64,000 bases of DNA, from NCBI RefSeq assembly GCF_017829975.1, contig NZ_JAEEGA010000022.1, forward strand, positions 27,507 through 91,506. The letters run 5' to 3'. The notes under the pieces were generated by a model, which saw nothing but the letters and a program-made list of their open reading frames with translations, did not search any database and was not told the DNA's origin. The translations under genes and the position numbers were made by a program. Position 1 is the stretch's first letter. Every line of letters begins with the position of its first letter. Of this stretch, positions 54,661-64,000 are shown piece after piece. Origin of the DNA: Vagococcus allomyrinae. GTDB taxonomy: Bacteria > Bacillota > Bacilli > Lactobacillales > Vagococcaceae.

Positions 54661-54692
54661 CAAAACTAACTGTTTACTATGGGTTAGTTTTG
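54661..54692 (+). promoter_or_regulatory. hairpin in the clpB leader
   Basis: CAAAACTAAC (54661-54670) and GTTAGTTTTG (54683-54692) are perfect ten-base arms around a twelve-base loop, in the 5' untranslated region about 57 bases before the clpB ATG. It could stabilise the mRNA or act as a temperature-sensitive element; there is no T run. Confidence 0.5.
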
Positions 54693-54748
54693 TTAGTTAA
54701 CTGTTATCGTACTATAAATAAAAAGCTTTTAATCAGGAGGTCTGAACG

Positions 54749-57349
54749 ATGAACATGGAAAAAATGACAACAACTTTACAAGAGGCGATTGCCGCAGCGC
54801 AACAAGTCGCAGTGACTCGCCGCCATCAAGAAATAGACATTGCTCATTTGTGGAAGATTTTTCTACAACCGGATCATTTTGCGTATCAATTTTATCAGGA
54901 GGCAGGTATTCCGATGGATGCCTTTGTCAGAGAGGTGGATGAAGCGCTCGATAAATTGCCTGTCGTCGAAGGCAATGTTCAATATGGTCAGGGGTTGAGT
55001 CAAAATCTATTTAATTTATTACAAGAAGCCGATAAATTGCGTGAAGGATTCGGTGACGAGTATTTAGCCACTGAAATCGTCTTGTTGGCTTTGCTGAAAT
55101 TAAAAAATTATGTGTTGACAAAATTTTTAACCGCTCAAGGGTTGAAAGAAAAAACCTTGCGTCAAGCAATTGAAGCATTAAGAGGAGGCGATCGCGTGAC
55201 GTCCCAAAATCAAGAAGAGCAATATAAAGCCTTAGAAAAATACGGCATTGATTTAAATAAAGCTGTTAAAAGTGGCAAACAAGATCCAATTATTGGACGT
55301 GATGAAGAAATCCGTGATGTGGTGCGGATTTTATCCCGAAAAACCAAAAACAACCCCGTTTTAATTGGTGAGCCAGGTGTCGGTAAAACGGCGATTATTG
55401 AAGGTTTGGCTCAGCGGATTGTTAGAAAAGATGTTCCAGAAAATTTAAAAGATAAGACGATTTTTTCATTGGATATGGGGGCCTTGATCGCAGGGGCTAA
55501 ATTCCGTGGTGAATTTGAAGAGCGCTTAAAAGCGGTCTTAAAAGAAGTCAAAAAGAGTGATGGTCGGATTATTCTCTTCATCGATGAGATTCATAACATC
55601 GTGGGCGCGGGGAAAACCGAAGGTAGTATGGATGCCGGAAACTTGTTAAAACCAATGTTAGCCCGTGGTGAGTTACACTGTATTGGGGCTACCACATTAG
55701 ATGAATACCAACAATACATGGAAAAAGATAAAGCACTAGAACGCCGTTTCCAACGGGTATTGGTCAAAGAGCCGACTGTGGAAGACACGATTTCCATCTT
55801 GCGGGGACTAAAAGAACGCTTTGAAATTCACCACGGTGTCAATATTCATGACAATGCGTTAGTTGCGGCGGCAACTTTGTCCAACCGCTATATTACTGAT
55901 CGTTATTTGCCAGATAAGGCCATTGACTTGGTGGATGAAGCCTGTGCCACCATACGGGTGGAAATGAACTCTATGCCAACAGAATTGGATCAGGTGACGC
56001 GTCGGTTAATGCAGTTGGAAATTGAAGAAGCGGCTCTCAAGAAAGAGCACGATGATGCCAGCAAAAAACGTCTGGAAGTTCTTCAAGAAGAGCTAGCTGA
56101 ACTAAGAGAAGAAACCAATGCCATGAAGATGCGTTGGGAAACCGAAAAAGAAGAAGTCAATAAAGTCAGCATGAAACGTGAAGAGTTAGACAATGCTCGG
56201 CATGCTTTGGAAGAAGCGGAAAATAATTATGATTTAGAGCAGGCGGCGGTTTTACGTCATGGCACTATTCCTAAATTGGAAGTCGAATTAAAAGAATTGG
56301 AAGCTAAAAATGAAGCGTCAGAAAATCGACTTGTGCAAGAAGCAGTTACGGATAATGAGATTTCATTAGTGGTCGGACGAATGACGGGGATTCCTGTGGC
56401 TAAGCTGATTGAAGGTGAACGGGATAAAATTTTACGTTTAAATGAAACCTTGCACCAACGTGTTATCGGTCAGGAAGAAGCGGTTGACGCTGTATCAGAT
56501 GCTGTGATTCGCTCTCGAGCTGGTTTACAAGATCCAAATCGTCCTTTAGGTTCCTTCTTGTTCTTAGGGCCAACCGGTGTTGGTAAAACAGAATTGGCCA
56601 AAGCTTTGGCAGAAAACTTATTTGATTCTGAAGAACATATGGTGCGGATTGATATGAGTGAGTACATGGAAAAACATAGCGTCTCTCGTTTAGTCGGAGC
56701 ACCTCCAGGCTATATTGGGTATGAAGAAGGCGGGCAATTAACGGAAGCCGTTCGCCGTAGTCCATACACGATTGTCTTATTGGATGAAATTGAAAAAGCT
56801 CATCCCGATGTCTTTAACATTTTGTTACAAGTTTTGGATGATGGGCGTTTGACCGATTCTAAAGGACGGATTGTCGACTTTAAGAATACGGTGTTGATCA
56901 TGACTAGCAACATAGGATCTCAGCTCTTGCTTGAAGGGGTTTCGGAAGATGGACATATTCCAGAAGAAACCAATCAACAAGTCATGGGGATGTTGCAAGC
57001 TCACTTTAAGCCGGAATTCTTAAATCGGATTGATGACACGATTCTCTTTACGCCGTTGAGTTTAGCTGATGTTAAAAATATTATCGTCAAGATGACCCGT
57101 GATTTGTCAGCTCGTTTAGCTGATCAGGACATTGAATTGAGTATTTCTGAATCTGCGAAAGCTTGGATTGCGGAAAATGCTTATGATCCAATTTACGGGG
57201 CTCGTCCAATCAAACGGTTCTTAACTCGCGAAGTGGAGACACCTTTAGCAAAAGAAATCGTTTCTGGTCGGGTAGGACCAAAGAGTCAAGTGACTGTTAC
57301 CGTCTTTGATGGGCAATTGATGTTTGAAACGAAAGAAATCGAAGAATAA
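54749..57349 (+). CDS. clpB: chaperone disaggregase ClpB
   Basis: ClpB is a hexameric AAA+ disaggregase working with DnaK. The 866-residue protein has an N-terminal Clp_N domain (about 1-145), the first AAA domain with GEPGVGKT from residue 207, a ClpB-type coiled-coil middle domain (about 410-530), and the second AAA domain with GPTGVGKT from residue 607. It lacks the IGF loop that would bind ClpP. AGGAGGT precedes the ATG, with a second ATG two codons on. The CtsR-type operator upstream explains heat control. Confidence 0.97.
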   Translation: MNMEKMTTTLQEAIAAAQQVAVTRRHQEIDIAHLWKIFLQPDHFAYQFYQEAGIPMDAFVREVDEALDKLPVVEGNVQYGQGLSQNLFNLLQEADKLREGFGDEYLATEIVLLALLKLKNYVLTKFLTAQGLKEKTLRQAIEALRGGDRVTSQNQEEQYKALEKYGIDLNKAVKSGKQDPIIGRDEEIRDVVRILSRKTKNNPVLIGEPGVGKTAIIEGLAQRIVRKDVPENLKDKTIFSLDMGALIAGAKFRGEFEERLKAVLKEVKKSDGRIILFIDEIHNIVGAGKTEGSMDAGNLLKPMLARGELHCIGATTLDEYQQYMEKDKALERRFQRVLVKEPTVEDTISILRGLKERFEIHHGVNIHDNALVAAATLSNRYITDRYLPDKAIDLVDEACATIRVEMNSMPTELDQVTRRLMQLEIEEAALKKEHDDASKKRLEVLQEELAELREETNAMKMRWETEKEEVNKVSMKREELDNARHALEEAENNYDLEQAAVLRHGTIPKLEVELKELEAKNEASENRLVQEAVTDNEISLVVGRMTGIPVAKLIEGERDKILRLNETLHQRVIGQEEAVDAVSDAVIRSRAGLQDPNRPLGSFLFLGPTGVGKTELAKALAENLFDSEEHMVRIDMSEYMEKHSVSRLVGAPPGYIGYEEGGQLTEAVRRSPYTIVLLDEIEKAHPDVFNILLQVLDDGRLTDSKGRIVDFKNTVLIMTSNIGSQLLLEGVSEDGHIPEETNQQVMGMLQAHFKPEFLNRIDDTILFTPLSLADVKNIIVKMTRDLSARLADQDIELSISESAKAWIAENAYDPIYGARPIKRFLTREVETPLAKEIVSGRVGPKSQVTVTVFDGQLMFETKEIEE

Positions 57350-57376
57350 AAAAAGCGATCTTAGATCGCTTTTTTT
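57348..57376. terminator. bidirectional terminator between clpB and the PTS gene
   Basis: AAAAAGCGATC and GATCGCTTTTTT arms form a short perfect hairpin between two convergent genes. Confidence 0.9.
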
Positions 57377-57377
57377 G

Positions 57378-58661
57378 TTACTCAATATTTTTTTCGTAAA
57401 CTTTAAAGAAAGGATAATAAATGGCGGCATTGATTACGATTAACCCACACCAGAACACCACGTTACGCCAATCCATTGTGGCTAAGTAAGCTTGGGCAAA
57501 AAAGGGAGTAAAAGAAGGATCGACAATGTAGCCCATGGAAATCAGGCCAGTCAGTTGCGCGTAATAGGTTAAGATTAGATTAATGATCGGATTAAGTAAA
57601 AAGGGGATGGCTAAAATCGGATTAAACACGATTGGCATACCAAAAATAATCGGCTCATTGATGCCGCAAATACCAGGGATTAAGGAGAGCCGTCCCAGGG
57701 TTTTAATCTGTGCTTTTTTACTCCACAACATCCAAACGAGTAGCCCCAGTGTCGCTCCGGCTCCACCGAAGATCGAAATGCGAAACATTTGTAAGTTCAT
57801 GGCGATGGTCGGATCTTTTCCTAAGGCTACCAACTCACCATTTAAACCGGTATTGGCAATGCCGATCGAAAATAAAATAGGAAAAACAATCGATGACCCA
57901 TTGACACCAAAGAGCCACAGCAGGTTGCCAAAGGTCACGATGGCGATAAAGCCCCACAAGTTACCAGCAATATCTAAGGCTGGTGTCAGCACACTCATAA
58001 TAAACTCCGGCAGAATTTTGCCAGTCAGAGCGATGATGATTAAATTTAGCCCATGGAAAATCACAATATTGATCAGCAGCGGCAACAAAGAATTAATAAA
58101 GGTCGTAACAGCCGGTGGAACTGAATCAGGCATCGAGATTTTCCAGTTAAATTTTTCGATTAAGCGGGCCACTTCAACCACTAGTAGAGAAATGATAATC
58201 GCGATAAACAGGCCGTTGGATCCCAAGTAGTCCATGGGGATTTGTCCGTCTTGACTGTTGGCAGCCACTAAAATAAAGACGGACATGGAGATCACACCGT
58301 TCATGGCCGGGTTAAGCTTGTATTCTTGCGCCAGTGAGTAGGCAATTCCGAAGGCGCAGATGATGCCAAATAGGCCCATGGTCATGTTGTAGGGAGCGGT
58401 GATTTGCTCGTAATTTGCTAAGGCAAACTCTTTCCAAGCGGCTAAAAATCGGAGAAAAAAGCCTGCCGTATCAGGATTGTACAACTCCATATTAATCGGT
58501 GGGTTAGCGATGATTAAAAAAAGTGACCCAACGACGATAAAAGGTAAGCCAAACATCATACCACTGGAAATCGACTTCAAATGAACTTGATTTCCCAATT
58601 TAGTGCCAATCGGTGATAGCACGTGATCCAGTTTTTCCAACAAAGGTTTCTTTTGCGTCAT
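57378..58661 (-). CDS. PTS EIIC permease, lactose/cellobiose (Lac) family
   Basis: A 427-residue membrane transporter of the EIIC-Lac class, which imports beta-glucosides, chitobiose or lactose as phosphosugars. It has about ten hydrophobic segments, the N-terminal SISSGMMFGLPFIVVGSLFLI, and the conserved substrate-binding stretch CGINEPIIFGMPIVFNP near 333. EIIA, EIIB and a phospho-beta-glycosidase are missing next to it, so it must use components coded elsewhere. It lies 17 bases after a RarA-C-like gene, with a divergent RpiR-type regulator upstream. Confidence 0.92.
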   Translation of the reverse strand: MTQKKPLLEKLDHVLSPIGTKLGNQVHLKSISSGMMFGLPFIVVGSLFLIIANPPINMELYNPDTAGFFLRFLAAWKEFALANYEQITAPYNMTMGLFGIICAFGIAYSLAQEYKLNPAMNGVISMSVFILVAANSQDGQIPMDYLGSNGLFIAIIISLLVVEVARLIEKFNWKISMPDSVPPAVTTFINSLLPLLINIVIFHGLNLIIIALTGKILPEFIMSVLTPALDIAGNLWGFIAIVTFGNLLWLFGVNGSSIVFPILFSIGIANTGLNGELVALGKDPTIAMNLQMFRISIFGGAGATLGLLVWMLWSKKAQIKTLGRLSLIPGICGINEPIIFGMPIVFNPILAIPFLLNPIINLILTYYAQLTGLISMGYIVDPSFTPFFAQAYLATMDWRNVVFWCGLIVINAAIYYPFFKVYEKNIE

Positions 58662-58678
58662 TTATCTCTTCTCCTTAC

Positions 58679-59299
58679 CTAGATTTGCCATGAATTAAAG
58701 TTAAAGGCACTTTCAACGACCTTCTTGGGATCGTACGTTTCCAAGATTTTGGCGTAAGCTTCCTTATAGCCGTTGTCGACGGGCATTTCGGGAATGACTT
58801 TACTGGCTTCATTTAGAAAGTGGAAAGAATCTCGACCCATGGCTTGACCGCGAACAGTGTGTTTATCTAAGGCGAAATCAGGGATTTCTGGAACGTATCC
58901 CATGGCAAAACTTTTGATCACGATGTTTTTCAGCAAGTCAGTGGAGCGGTCTTTTTCAGATTCTGCTAATAGGCGGATGGCGTGAAAAATATACATGGCC
59001 CGATCGGCTTCGTTATAAGCAAATTCTTTGCGCATTTGGTTGAGACTGTTGATGATTGGAGCGGCTTGGACATTTCCCATGCCGATATCTTCGACAGAAA
59101 TAGCCAAAAGGCGACGCCATAATTTTTCTTCAAACTGGGGAGAGGTGATATACATTTCATAAGCAAACTCGCAAGCTTCTTTTGTTAAGCCTCGGCGGAT
59201 GGATTTTTGCAAGCCGGAGACCACTTCGTCGCCTTTTAAGCCATTACGAGTGATGACTCGGGCCCAAGGATCTTCAATATACTCGTGTGTGTTAGTCAT
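58679..59299 (-). CDS. stand-alone protein resembling the C-terminal domain of RarA/MgsA
   Basis: A 206-residue helical protein without AAA motifs. LQKSIRRGLTKEA near 29, LWRRLLAISVEDIGMGN near 60 and a C-terminal KHTVRGQAMGRDSFHF stretch parallel the oligomerisation domain of RarA (MgsA), which has the pattern KSIRG...ARRL..IA.EDIGLA. Here it is the first gene of a PTS operon rather than part of a replication ATPase. Its function is unknown; the similarity is by eye and should be tested. GAGG precedes the ATG. Confidence 0.75.
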   Translation of the reverse strand: MTNTHEYIEDPWARVITRNGLKGDEVVSGLQKSIRRGLTKEACEFAYEMYITSPQFEEKLWRRLLAISVEDIGMGNVQAAPIINSLNQMRKEFAYNEADRAMYIFHAIRLLAESEKDRSTDLLKNIVIKSFAMGYVPEIPDFALDKHTVRGQAMGRDSFHFLNEASKVIPEMPVDNGYKEAYAKILETYDPKKVVESAFNFNSWQI

Positions 59300-59350
59300 T
59301 ATTTTTCCTCATTTCTAAAAATGTGATATGATATTCCAGAGGTGAAAAGC

Positions 59351-60058
59351 ATGAATATTAGTACATTAGTCAATAAATATCGCTTAAACAAAACCGAACA
59401 AACTATTTTATTGTTTCTACAGGATAACTTATCAGAAACGAAAGATCTGGGCATTCGTGGGGTTGCCAAACAGTGTTTCACTTCCCCTGCTACCATTGTC
59501 AATTTAGCGAAAAAGATGAATTACTCAGGCTATACTGAGCTAGTCTTTAAAATTAAAGAGGGAATCGGGCAAAGTGATTTACCAGAAAATACTCAAATAA
59601 GTGTCGCTGATTATCCCGCTTATCAAGAGCAGTTTAGCGCGTTGTTAAGTCGCTACCGCCAAGCGAATATCATGATACTGGCATCAGGTTTTTCTCAAAT
59701 CATCTCCAATTATGTCAATGAAAGTTTGATTATCCATGGCTTTCGCAGCATCAGCAATTCTCATTTAGAGTTGCTAGAACCGGATTTTTTGAAGGAAACA
59801 TTAGTGCTGACCATTTCAGAATCGGGAGAGACGACCTCTTTAAAAGAAATTATTCTGCGGGCTCAAGGGAATGGAATCGATGTCATTAGTTTTACTGGTA
59901 ACCCTCAGTCGACGATTGCCAAAGCTTCGTCTTTAGCAATTCCGATTAAAACTGCCAATCAATTTTCCAATGAACAACACGCTCCTCACTTGTTTTATGG
60001 CAATACCTTAAATATGTTTGAACTGTTGTTAAGCGCCTATCTGAGACCCATGCTCTGA
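59351..60058 (+). CDS. MurR/RpiR-family transcriptional regulator
   Basis: A 235-residue regulator with an N-terminal helix-turn-helix (LGIRGVAKQCFTSPATIVNLAKKM, about 32-55) and a C-terminal SIS sugar-phosphate-binding domain (about 90-225) with LTISESGETTSLKEII. It is divergent from the PTS operon with only about 50 bases between starts, so it likely controls that operon in response to a phosphosugar. The ATG at 59351 lies six bases after AGAGGTG; a GTG at 59342 overlaps the ribosome site. Confidence 0.9.
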   Translation: MNISTLVNKYRLNKTEQTILLFLQDNLSETKDLGIRGVAKQCFTSPATIVNLAKKMNYSGYTELVFKIKEGIGQSDLPENTQISVADYPAYQEQFSALLSRYRQANIMILASGFSQIISNYVNESLIIHGFRSISNSHLELLEPDFLKETLVLTISESGETTSLKEIILRAQGNGIDVISFTGNPQSTIAKASSLAIPIKTANQFSNEQHAPHLFYGNTLNMFELLLSAYLRPML

Positions 60059-60245
60059 TAATTGCTGATGACCAGCTGAGGTGCTACTGGGTTTCTGGAA
60101 TCCATATGGCACATAATAGCAGTTTTTTTGATGAGTGTGTTGATTTTTGTCATAAATTGAACAGGTTCACGAATGAAAAAACATGTTTAGGGGAGAATGT
60201 TTGGTTTTCTAGCGGTTAATATGGGGTGTGTTTTACAAAGAAAGG

Positions 60246-60297
60246 AAAAACTCTTTTAGAAACGAACGATTAATCGTTGTCGCTAAAAGAGTTTTTT
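60246..60297. terminator. bidirectional terminator between the RpiR-type gene and the acetyltransferase
   Basis: AAAACTCTTTTAG and CTAAAAGAGTTTT arms with an inner CGATTAATCG stem, flanked by A and T runs. The remaining 190 bases after the RpiR stop show no feature. Confidence 0.92.
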
Positions 60298-60300
60298 ACT

Positions 60301-61524
60301 TTAGAAATAATCACTGAAATAGGCTGTTTCGTTTGGAATGATGCGTTCCAGTGACCGAATGGTTTCTTTATCAGCTTCAATTCGGTCGATGTTATGAAGA
60401 TAAGTTGGGCGTTTATAGCTCATAAACATGGTGGAAAGGGTTTGAATATCCAAGGTGACGGGTTTGCCAATCGGCTCATCTGTTATGGTGACTTGATCGT
60501 CTTCATCCCAAATCAAGCCAAAGACGCCATTATTCCATGTGACTACGGGGTCTTCCACAATAAAGTGAAAAGGTTTAACCGTGCTGTCAAAAGGATAGCG
60601 TTGCAGAAATTCTTTGACATCAACGATTCTAGCCATGAAGAAAGGTGAAATCGTTTCTTTCATTTCACTGTCTTCAAAGAGAAAGGCGATCGGTTCATTT
60701 CGATAAACTTCTCCTTCGACGTAATTAATCATGGAGAAATGAGCAGAAATAAAGTTCCATAAGCCGATGCGGGCTTCTTGGTTGAGGTAAATCATTTCTT
60801 TGATATGAAAGACTTCCTCGGCAATCCAATAGAGGCAGTAGCCAGTGGGCTGATTTTCAGCGTTGTAGTACACGGCGGCAATCCGCTCTTCTTCATTTTC
60901 CCAACGCCAGTATTCATCCCAGTTTAATTCAGTGCGGATCATGGCACCGTGGTTTTTGCGGGCGAATTGATCGTAGACAGCCATCACATCAGGGTGGTCG
61001 TTTTCTTGCCGTTCAACAGAACCTGATACGGGGACTTGTTTAGGTAGTTGGGAGTCTTTGACTCGAAAGGTCATCATGTCTGACATGATTTCCCAACCTT
61101 TGCGGCGGTAATAAGGAATACTGTAGGGATATAAATAAGAAATCCACTGACCTTTTGCGCGCATTTTTTCAAGTGCCAATTCGATTAAGTCTTGCATCAA
61201 GCCCAAACTGGCGTATTCTGGATAGGTGCCCACACCGGTGATCCCCCCCATGGCGTAAATTTCACCGTGGATATTGACTTCACACGGGTAGATGGCCAAT
61301 TGGGAGACTAAGGTATCGTCGTCATCAAACCAACCGATGACATCGGCTGATTTTAAAACCGGTCGTTTGGCTTTGGCAACCTCGCTGCCGTCTTCGTAGC
61401 CACTTTCTTCAATATCTGAATCAGTTACTTGGAAGACATACCGCAATAACTCATTAAACTGTGTTAAATGTTTGACTTCGACTGGCTTGATTGTCAGTCG
61501 CTCACGTATTCGATCTCGATTCAT
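60301..61524 (-). CDS. Eis-type GNAT acetyltransferase
   Basis: A 407-residue protein with the three-part Eis layout: a GNAT domain with GGITGVGTYPEYASLGLMQDLIE near 92 (acetyl-CoA loop), a second GNAT-like domain with the central RKNHGAMIRTELNWDEYWRW segment, and a C-terminal sterol-carrier-like domain ending in a free Phe, as in the family where the C-terminal carboxylate helps catalysis. Relatives acetylate amines, including aminoglycosides; the substrate here is unknown. TGAGGGA precedes the ATG. Confidence 0.88.
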   Translation of the reverse strand: MNRDRIRERLTIKPVEVKHLTQFNELLRYVFQVTDSDIEESGYEDGSEVAKAKRPVLKSADVIGWFDDDDTLVSQLAIYPCEVNIHGEIYAMGGITGVGTYPEYASLGLMQDLIELALEKMRAKGQWISYLYPYSIPYYRRKGWEIMSDMMTFRVKDSQLPKQVPVSGSVERQENDHPDVMAVYDQFARKNHGAMIRTELNWDEYWRWENEEERIAAVYYNAENQPTGYCLYWIAEEVFHIKEMIYLNQEARIGLWNFISAHFSMINYVEGEVYRNEPIAFLFEDSEMKETISPFFMARIVDVKEFLQRYPFDSTVKPFHFIVEDPVVTWNNGVFGLIWDEDDQVTITDEPIGKPVTLDIQTLSTMFMSYKRPTYLHNIDRIEADKETIRSLERIIPNETAYFSDYF

Positions 61525-61628
61525 GTTATTCCCTCACTTAAAAGTTTCAACATCCATCTTTATTATAACAAATTCAAAGTCAATAGTGGAAAAATATGAT
61601 TATCGGTGAATAGCTCTTGTCTCTTGAG

Positions 61629-61667
61629 TTGAAAAGACTTTTCAAGCGGCCGAAAGATTGCTATAAT
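61629..61667 (+). promoter_or_regulatory. lepA promoter overlapped by a perfect palindrome
   Basis: TTTTCA (61639-61644) and TATAAT (61662-61667) are spaced by 17 bases. TTGAAAAG, one base, CTTTTCAA (61629-61645) is a perfect inverted repeat covering the -35 region and could be a repressor site. Confidence 0.6.
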
Positions 61668-61703
61668 CAAGAGTGCTGATTGAATAGAAAGTAGGAATAT
61701 ATA

Positions 61704-63542
61704 ATGAATTTAGAAGAAATGAAGAAAAGACAGGAAAAGATTCGCAATTTCTCGATAATTGCGCATATTGACCATGGTAAGTCCACCTTGGCTGATCGGA
61801 TTTTGCAAAAAACCGAAACGGTTTCTGATCGGGAAATGCAAGATCAACTGCTTGACTCCATGGATTTAGAAAGAGAACGGGGCATTACGATTAAATTGAA
61901 TGCAGTTGAATTAACCTATTCAGCTAAAAATGGCGAAGAGTACATCTTCCATTTGATCGATACGCCGGGGCATGTGGATTTTACTTATGAAGTGTCTCGT
62001 AGTTTGGCAGCCTGTGAAGGGGCGATTTTAGTCGTCGATGCGGCCCAAGGGATTGAAGCGCAAACTTTGGCCAACGTCTATTTAGCCATTGACAACGATT
62101 TGGAAATTATTCCTGTGATTAATAAAATTGATTTACCGGCGGCTGACCCGGAAAAAGTCCGTAAAGAAATTGAAGATGTGGTGGGGATTGACGCCAGTGA
62201 TGCGGTTCTGGCTAGTGCCAAAGCCGGCATTGGGATTGAAGATATTTTGGAGCAAATTGTCGACTTGGTGCCAGCGCCAACGGGCGACATTGAAGCCCCG
62301 CTAAAAGCTCTTATTTTTGATTCGGTTTATGATAGTTATCGCGGTGTCATCCTAAATGTCCGAATTATGGAAGGAATGGTTAAGCCCGGCGACGAAATCA
62401 TGATGATGCAAAATGGTAAGAAATTCGAAGTGATTGATGTCGGGGTGTTTTCACCAAAAGGCATTTCTCGTGACCGGTTAATGGTGGGGGATGTTGGCTA
62501 TATTACAGCGGGGATTAAAACTGTTAAGGATACCCAAGTGGGGGATACGATTACCTTAGCGAACAATCCAGCTGAGGAAGCACTCTTTGGGTATCGTCGC
62601 ATGAATCCAATGGTTTTCTGTGGCTTGTACCCGATTGATACGTCTAAGTACAATGAATTGCGCGAAGCTTTGGAGAAATTGCAATTAAATGATTCAGCGT
62701 TGGATTTTGAACCTGAAACCTCGCAAGCGTTGGGCTTTGGTTTCCGTTGTGGCTTTTTAGGATTGTTGCATATGGACGTGGTTCAAGAGCGGTTAGAGCG
62801 TGAGTTTAATTTGGAATTGATTACGACGGCACCCTCTGTTATCTATCATGTGAATAAAACCGATGGCACACAGGTGGTGGTTGATAATCCTGCTGAATTT
62901 CCTGAACCTGGTGTGATCGATTCAGTTGAGGAGCCCTATGTCAAAGCGTCGATTATGGTGCCTAATGATTACGTTGGTGCGGTGATGGAATTATCGCAAC
63001 GTAAACGGGGGGATTTTGTGACCATGGATTATTTAGATGATTACCGAGTGAACGTCGTCTATGAGTTGCCTTTATCAGAAATCGTCTTCGATTTCTTTGA
63101 TCGCTTGAAATCCAGTACAAAAGGTTATGCCTCTTTGGACTATGAAATTACCGGCTATAAAACAAGTCGTTTATCGAAGATGGACATTTTGTTGAACGGT
63201 GAAACGGTTGATGCCTTGAGCTTTATTGTCCATAAGGATTTTGCTTTTGAACGAGGCAAAGCGATTGTTGAGAAACTGAAGAAGCTAATTCCTCGTCAAC
63301 AGTTTGAAGTGCCAGTCCAAGCGGCGATTGGTCAAAAGATTGTGGCCCGTTCTGATATTAAAGCTTTACGTAAAAACGTCCTAGCTAAGTGTTATGGTGG
63401 GGATATCTCGCGGAAACGCAAGTTGCTTGAGAAACAAAAAGATGGTAAGAAACGAATGAAACAAATCGGTTCGGTAGAAGTTCCGCAAGAAGCCTTCATG
63501 GCCGTTTTGAAAATGGACGAGGACGAACCTAAGAAGAAATAA
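61704..63542 (+). CDS. lepA: elongation factor 4 (LepA)
   Basis: LepA is a ribosomal GTPase that remodels translocation and aids initiation complex or ribosome assembly. The 612-residue protein has G1 AHIDHGKST (20-28), the switch segment [15 protein letters not shown]3 DTPGHVDF, G4 NKID, EF-G-like domains III and V with [21 protein letters not shown], and the LepA-specific C-terminal domain ([24 protein letters not shown]). An insertion sequence begins 13 bases after the stop and no terminator is seen. Confidence 0.97.
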   Translation: MNLEEMKKRQEKIRNFSIIAHIDHGKSTLADRILQKTETVSDREMQDQLLDSMDLERERGITIKLNAVELTYSAKNGEEYIFHLIDTPGHVDFTYEVSRSLAACEGAILVVDAAQGIEAQTLANVYLAIDNDLEIIPVINKIDLPAADPEKVRKEIEDVVGIDASDAVLASAKAGIGIEDILEQIVDLVPAPTGDIEAPLKALIFDSVYDSYRGVILNVRIMEGMVKPGDEIMMMQNGKKFEVIDVGVFSPKGISRDRLMVGDVGYITAGIKTVKDTQVGDTITLANNPAEEALFGYRRMNPMVFCGLYPIDTSKYNELREALEKLQLNDSALDFEPETSQALGFGFRCGFLGLLHMDVVQERLEREFNLELITTAPSVIYHVNKTDGTQVVVDNPAEFPEPGVIDSVEEPYVKASIMVPNDYVGAVMELSQRKRGDFVTMDYLDDYRVNVVYELPLSEIVFDFFDRLKSSTKGYASLDYEITGYKTSRLSKMDILLNGETVDALSFIVHKDFAFERGKAIVEKLKKLIPRQQFEVPVQAAIGQKIVARSDIKALRKNVLAKCYGGDISRKRKLLEKQKDGKKRMKQIGSVEVPQEAFMAVLKMDEDEPKKK

Positions 63543-63555
63543 GAATGTTAAAAAA

Positions 63556-64000
63556 GGCTCTACGTCAAATGATGTGGATGACTAGAAATTAATCGAAATG
63601 ATCGACAAATTAAGCGGCTCTGTCAGCGATGGCGGAGGTGCTTTTTTGTGTTAAGTTAAAGCTCACTAAAATGCGATGTTTGAAGTTCCAAAAACTGCGG
63701 TACCCATAAGCCACCCTTTTGATGACTTTTATTTTATTGATCGTGCCTTCTAAAGGGCCATTTGAAAAGGAATACTTAAATGTATTTTCGATTCGTGGTA
63801 AATGCTTCTTTAAGGTTTTTAAAGACGTGGTCATCAGGGAAGAAACCCCTTCAGGCATTGATTCAACGACGTGTTTAAAGGCATCAAAATCATTTCTCTG
63901 GGAGTGGAAAAGCAACGTTTGGTAAACGTTGTAGGTTGCCGTTAATGTTGGATCTAAGGTCTCTAAATAATCGATCACTTCCGTTTCAGTCATCGGCTTT
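63556..64000 (-). mobile_element. ISL3-family insertion sequence, right part cut by window edge
   Basis: The element end begins with GGCTCTACGTCAAATGATG, which resembles terminal repeats of ISL3-family elements (GGCTCTTTGTCAA type). A transposase gene runs inward on the minus strand. A run TTAAAAAA directly outside could be half of the 8-bp target duplication. The other end lies outside the window. Confidence 0.8.
63610..64000 (-). CDS. ISL3-family transposase, C-terminal part
   Basis: The frame is open to the window edge and ends at 63610. The visible 130 residues contain the conserved C-terminal block of ISL3 DDE transposases: FSNGPLEGTINKIKVIKR followed by AYGYRSFWNFKHRIL, where the Glu is the last catalytic acid. 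An internal Met at 63993 is not the start. The gene points towards lepA, so the two are convergent. Confidence 0.88.
   Translation of the reverse strand, partial: KPMTETEVIDYLETLDPTLTATYNVYQTLLFHSQRNDFDAFKHVVESMPEGVSSLMTTSLKTLKKHLPRIENTFKYSFSNGPLEGTINKIKVIKRVAYGYRSFWNFKHRILVSFNLTQKSTSAIADRAA

Overview
The window looks like the chromosome of a low-GC Gram-positive bacterium of the order Lactobacillales, most likely Enterococcaceae (an Enterococcus or Vagococcus relative). The reasons are a near-complete set of Firmicutes housekeeping genes with Enterococcus-type neighbours (ezrA, glnR-glnA, phoH-pgpH-ybeY-dgkA-era-recO, dnaG-rpoD), AGGAGG-type ribosome binding sites, sigma-A promoters, T-box leaders before valS and glyQS, a CtsR-type operator before clpB and a DUF3042 gene. 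The family-level assignment is inference.

Layout: 1-0.9 kb, a truncated aspartate kinase on the minus strand. 1.6-7.6 kb: ezrA, a cysteine desulfurase with thiI (sulfur transfer to tRNA), rex (NADH-sensing repressor) and tpx (peroxidase). 7.7-14.2 kb: T-box-controlled valS, then folC, a HAD phosphatase, radC, a cold-shock gene and a small DUF3042 gene. 14.4-18.6 kb: a tight operon of glycerophosphodiesterase, miaA, hflX and a PLP-dependent YnbB-type enzyme. 19-22.7 kb: glnR-glnA behind a GlnR operator, then a phosphohexomutase. 23-27.4 kb: an ArsR-type metal sensor, hom-thrB (threonine synthesis), a PEP/pyruvate dikinase regulator and zur. 27.6-35.4 kb: rpsU, yqeY, phoH, pgpH, ybeY, dgkA, era, recO and an uncharacterised ATPase. 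35.4-39.1 kb: T-box glyQ-glyS and ridA. 39.3-43.2 kb: an ABC permease and ATPase coupled to a membrane PASTA protein. 43.4-46.6 kb: dnaG-rpoD. 46.7-52.4 kb: a lipoprotein, trmK, a Nif3-like gene, a frameshifted pepT, two membrane proteins and one unknown gene.

The most unusual stretch is 52.4-54.7 kb, where I find no credible gene. It holds one copy of a repeat element that recurs in inverted orientation at 25.9 kb. A textbook promoter follows with no reading frame after it. Then comes a tandem array of five full 234-235 bp units plus a partial sixth. Each unit carries three related 9-12 base arms that can form two mutually exclusive hairpins. The array ends just upstream of the CtsR-type clpB promoter.

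57.4-64 kb: a cellobiose/lactose-type PTS permease with a stand-alone RarA-C-like protein and a divergent RpiR-type regulator, an Eis-type acetyltransferase, lepA, and the end of an ISL3-family insertion sequence 13 bases after the lepA stop.

Functional links: aspartate kinase, Hom and ThrB cover three steps of the aspartate-to-threonine route (thrC is not here). The cysteine desulfurase and ThiI form a sulfur relay. MiaA, ThiI, TrmK, ValS, GlyQS, YbeY, Era, HflX, RpsU and LepA make a strong translation and RNA-maturation theme. Zur and the ArsR protein, whose ligands match the CzrA alpha-5 site, point to zinc homeostasis.
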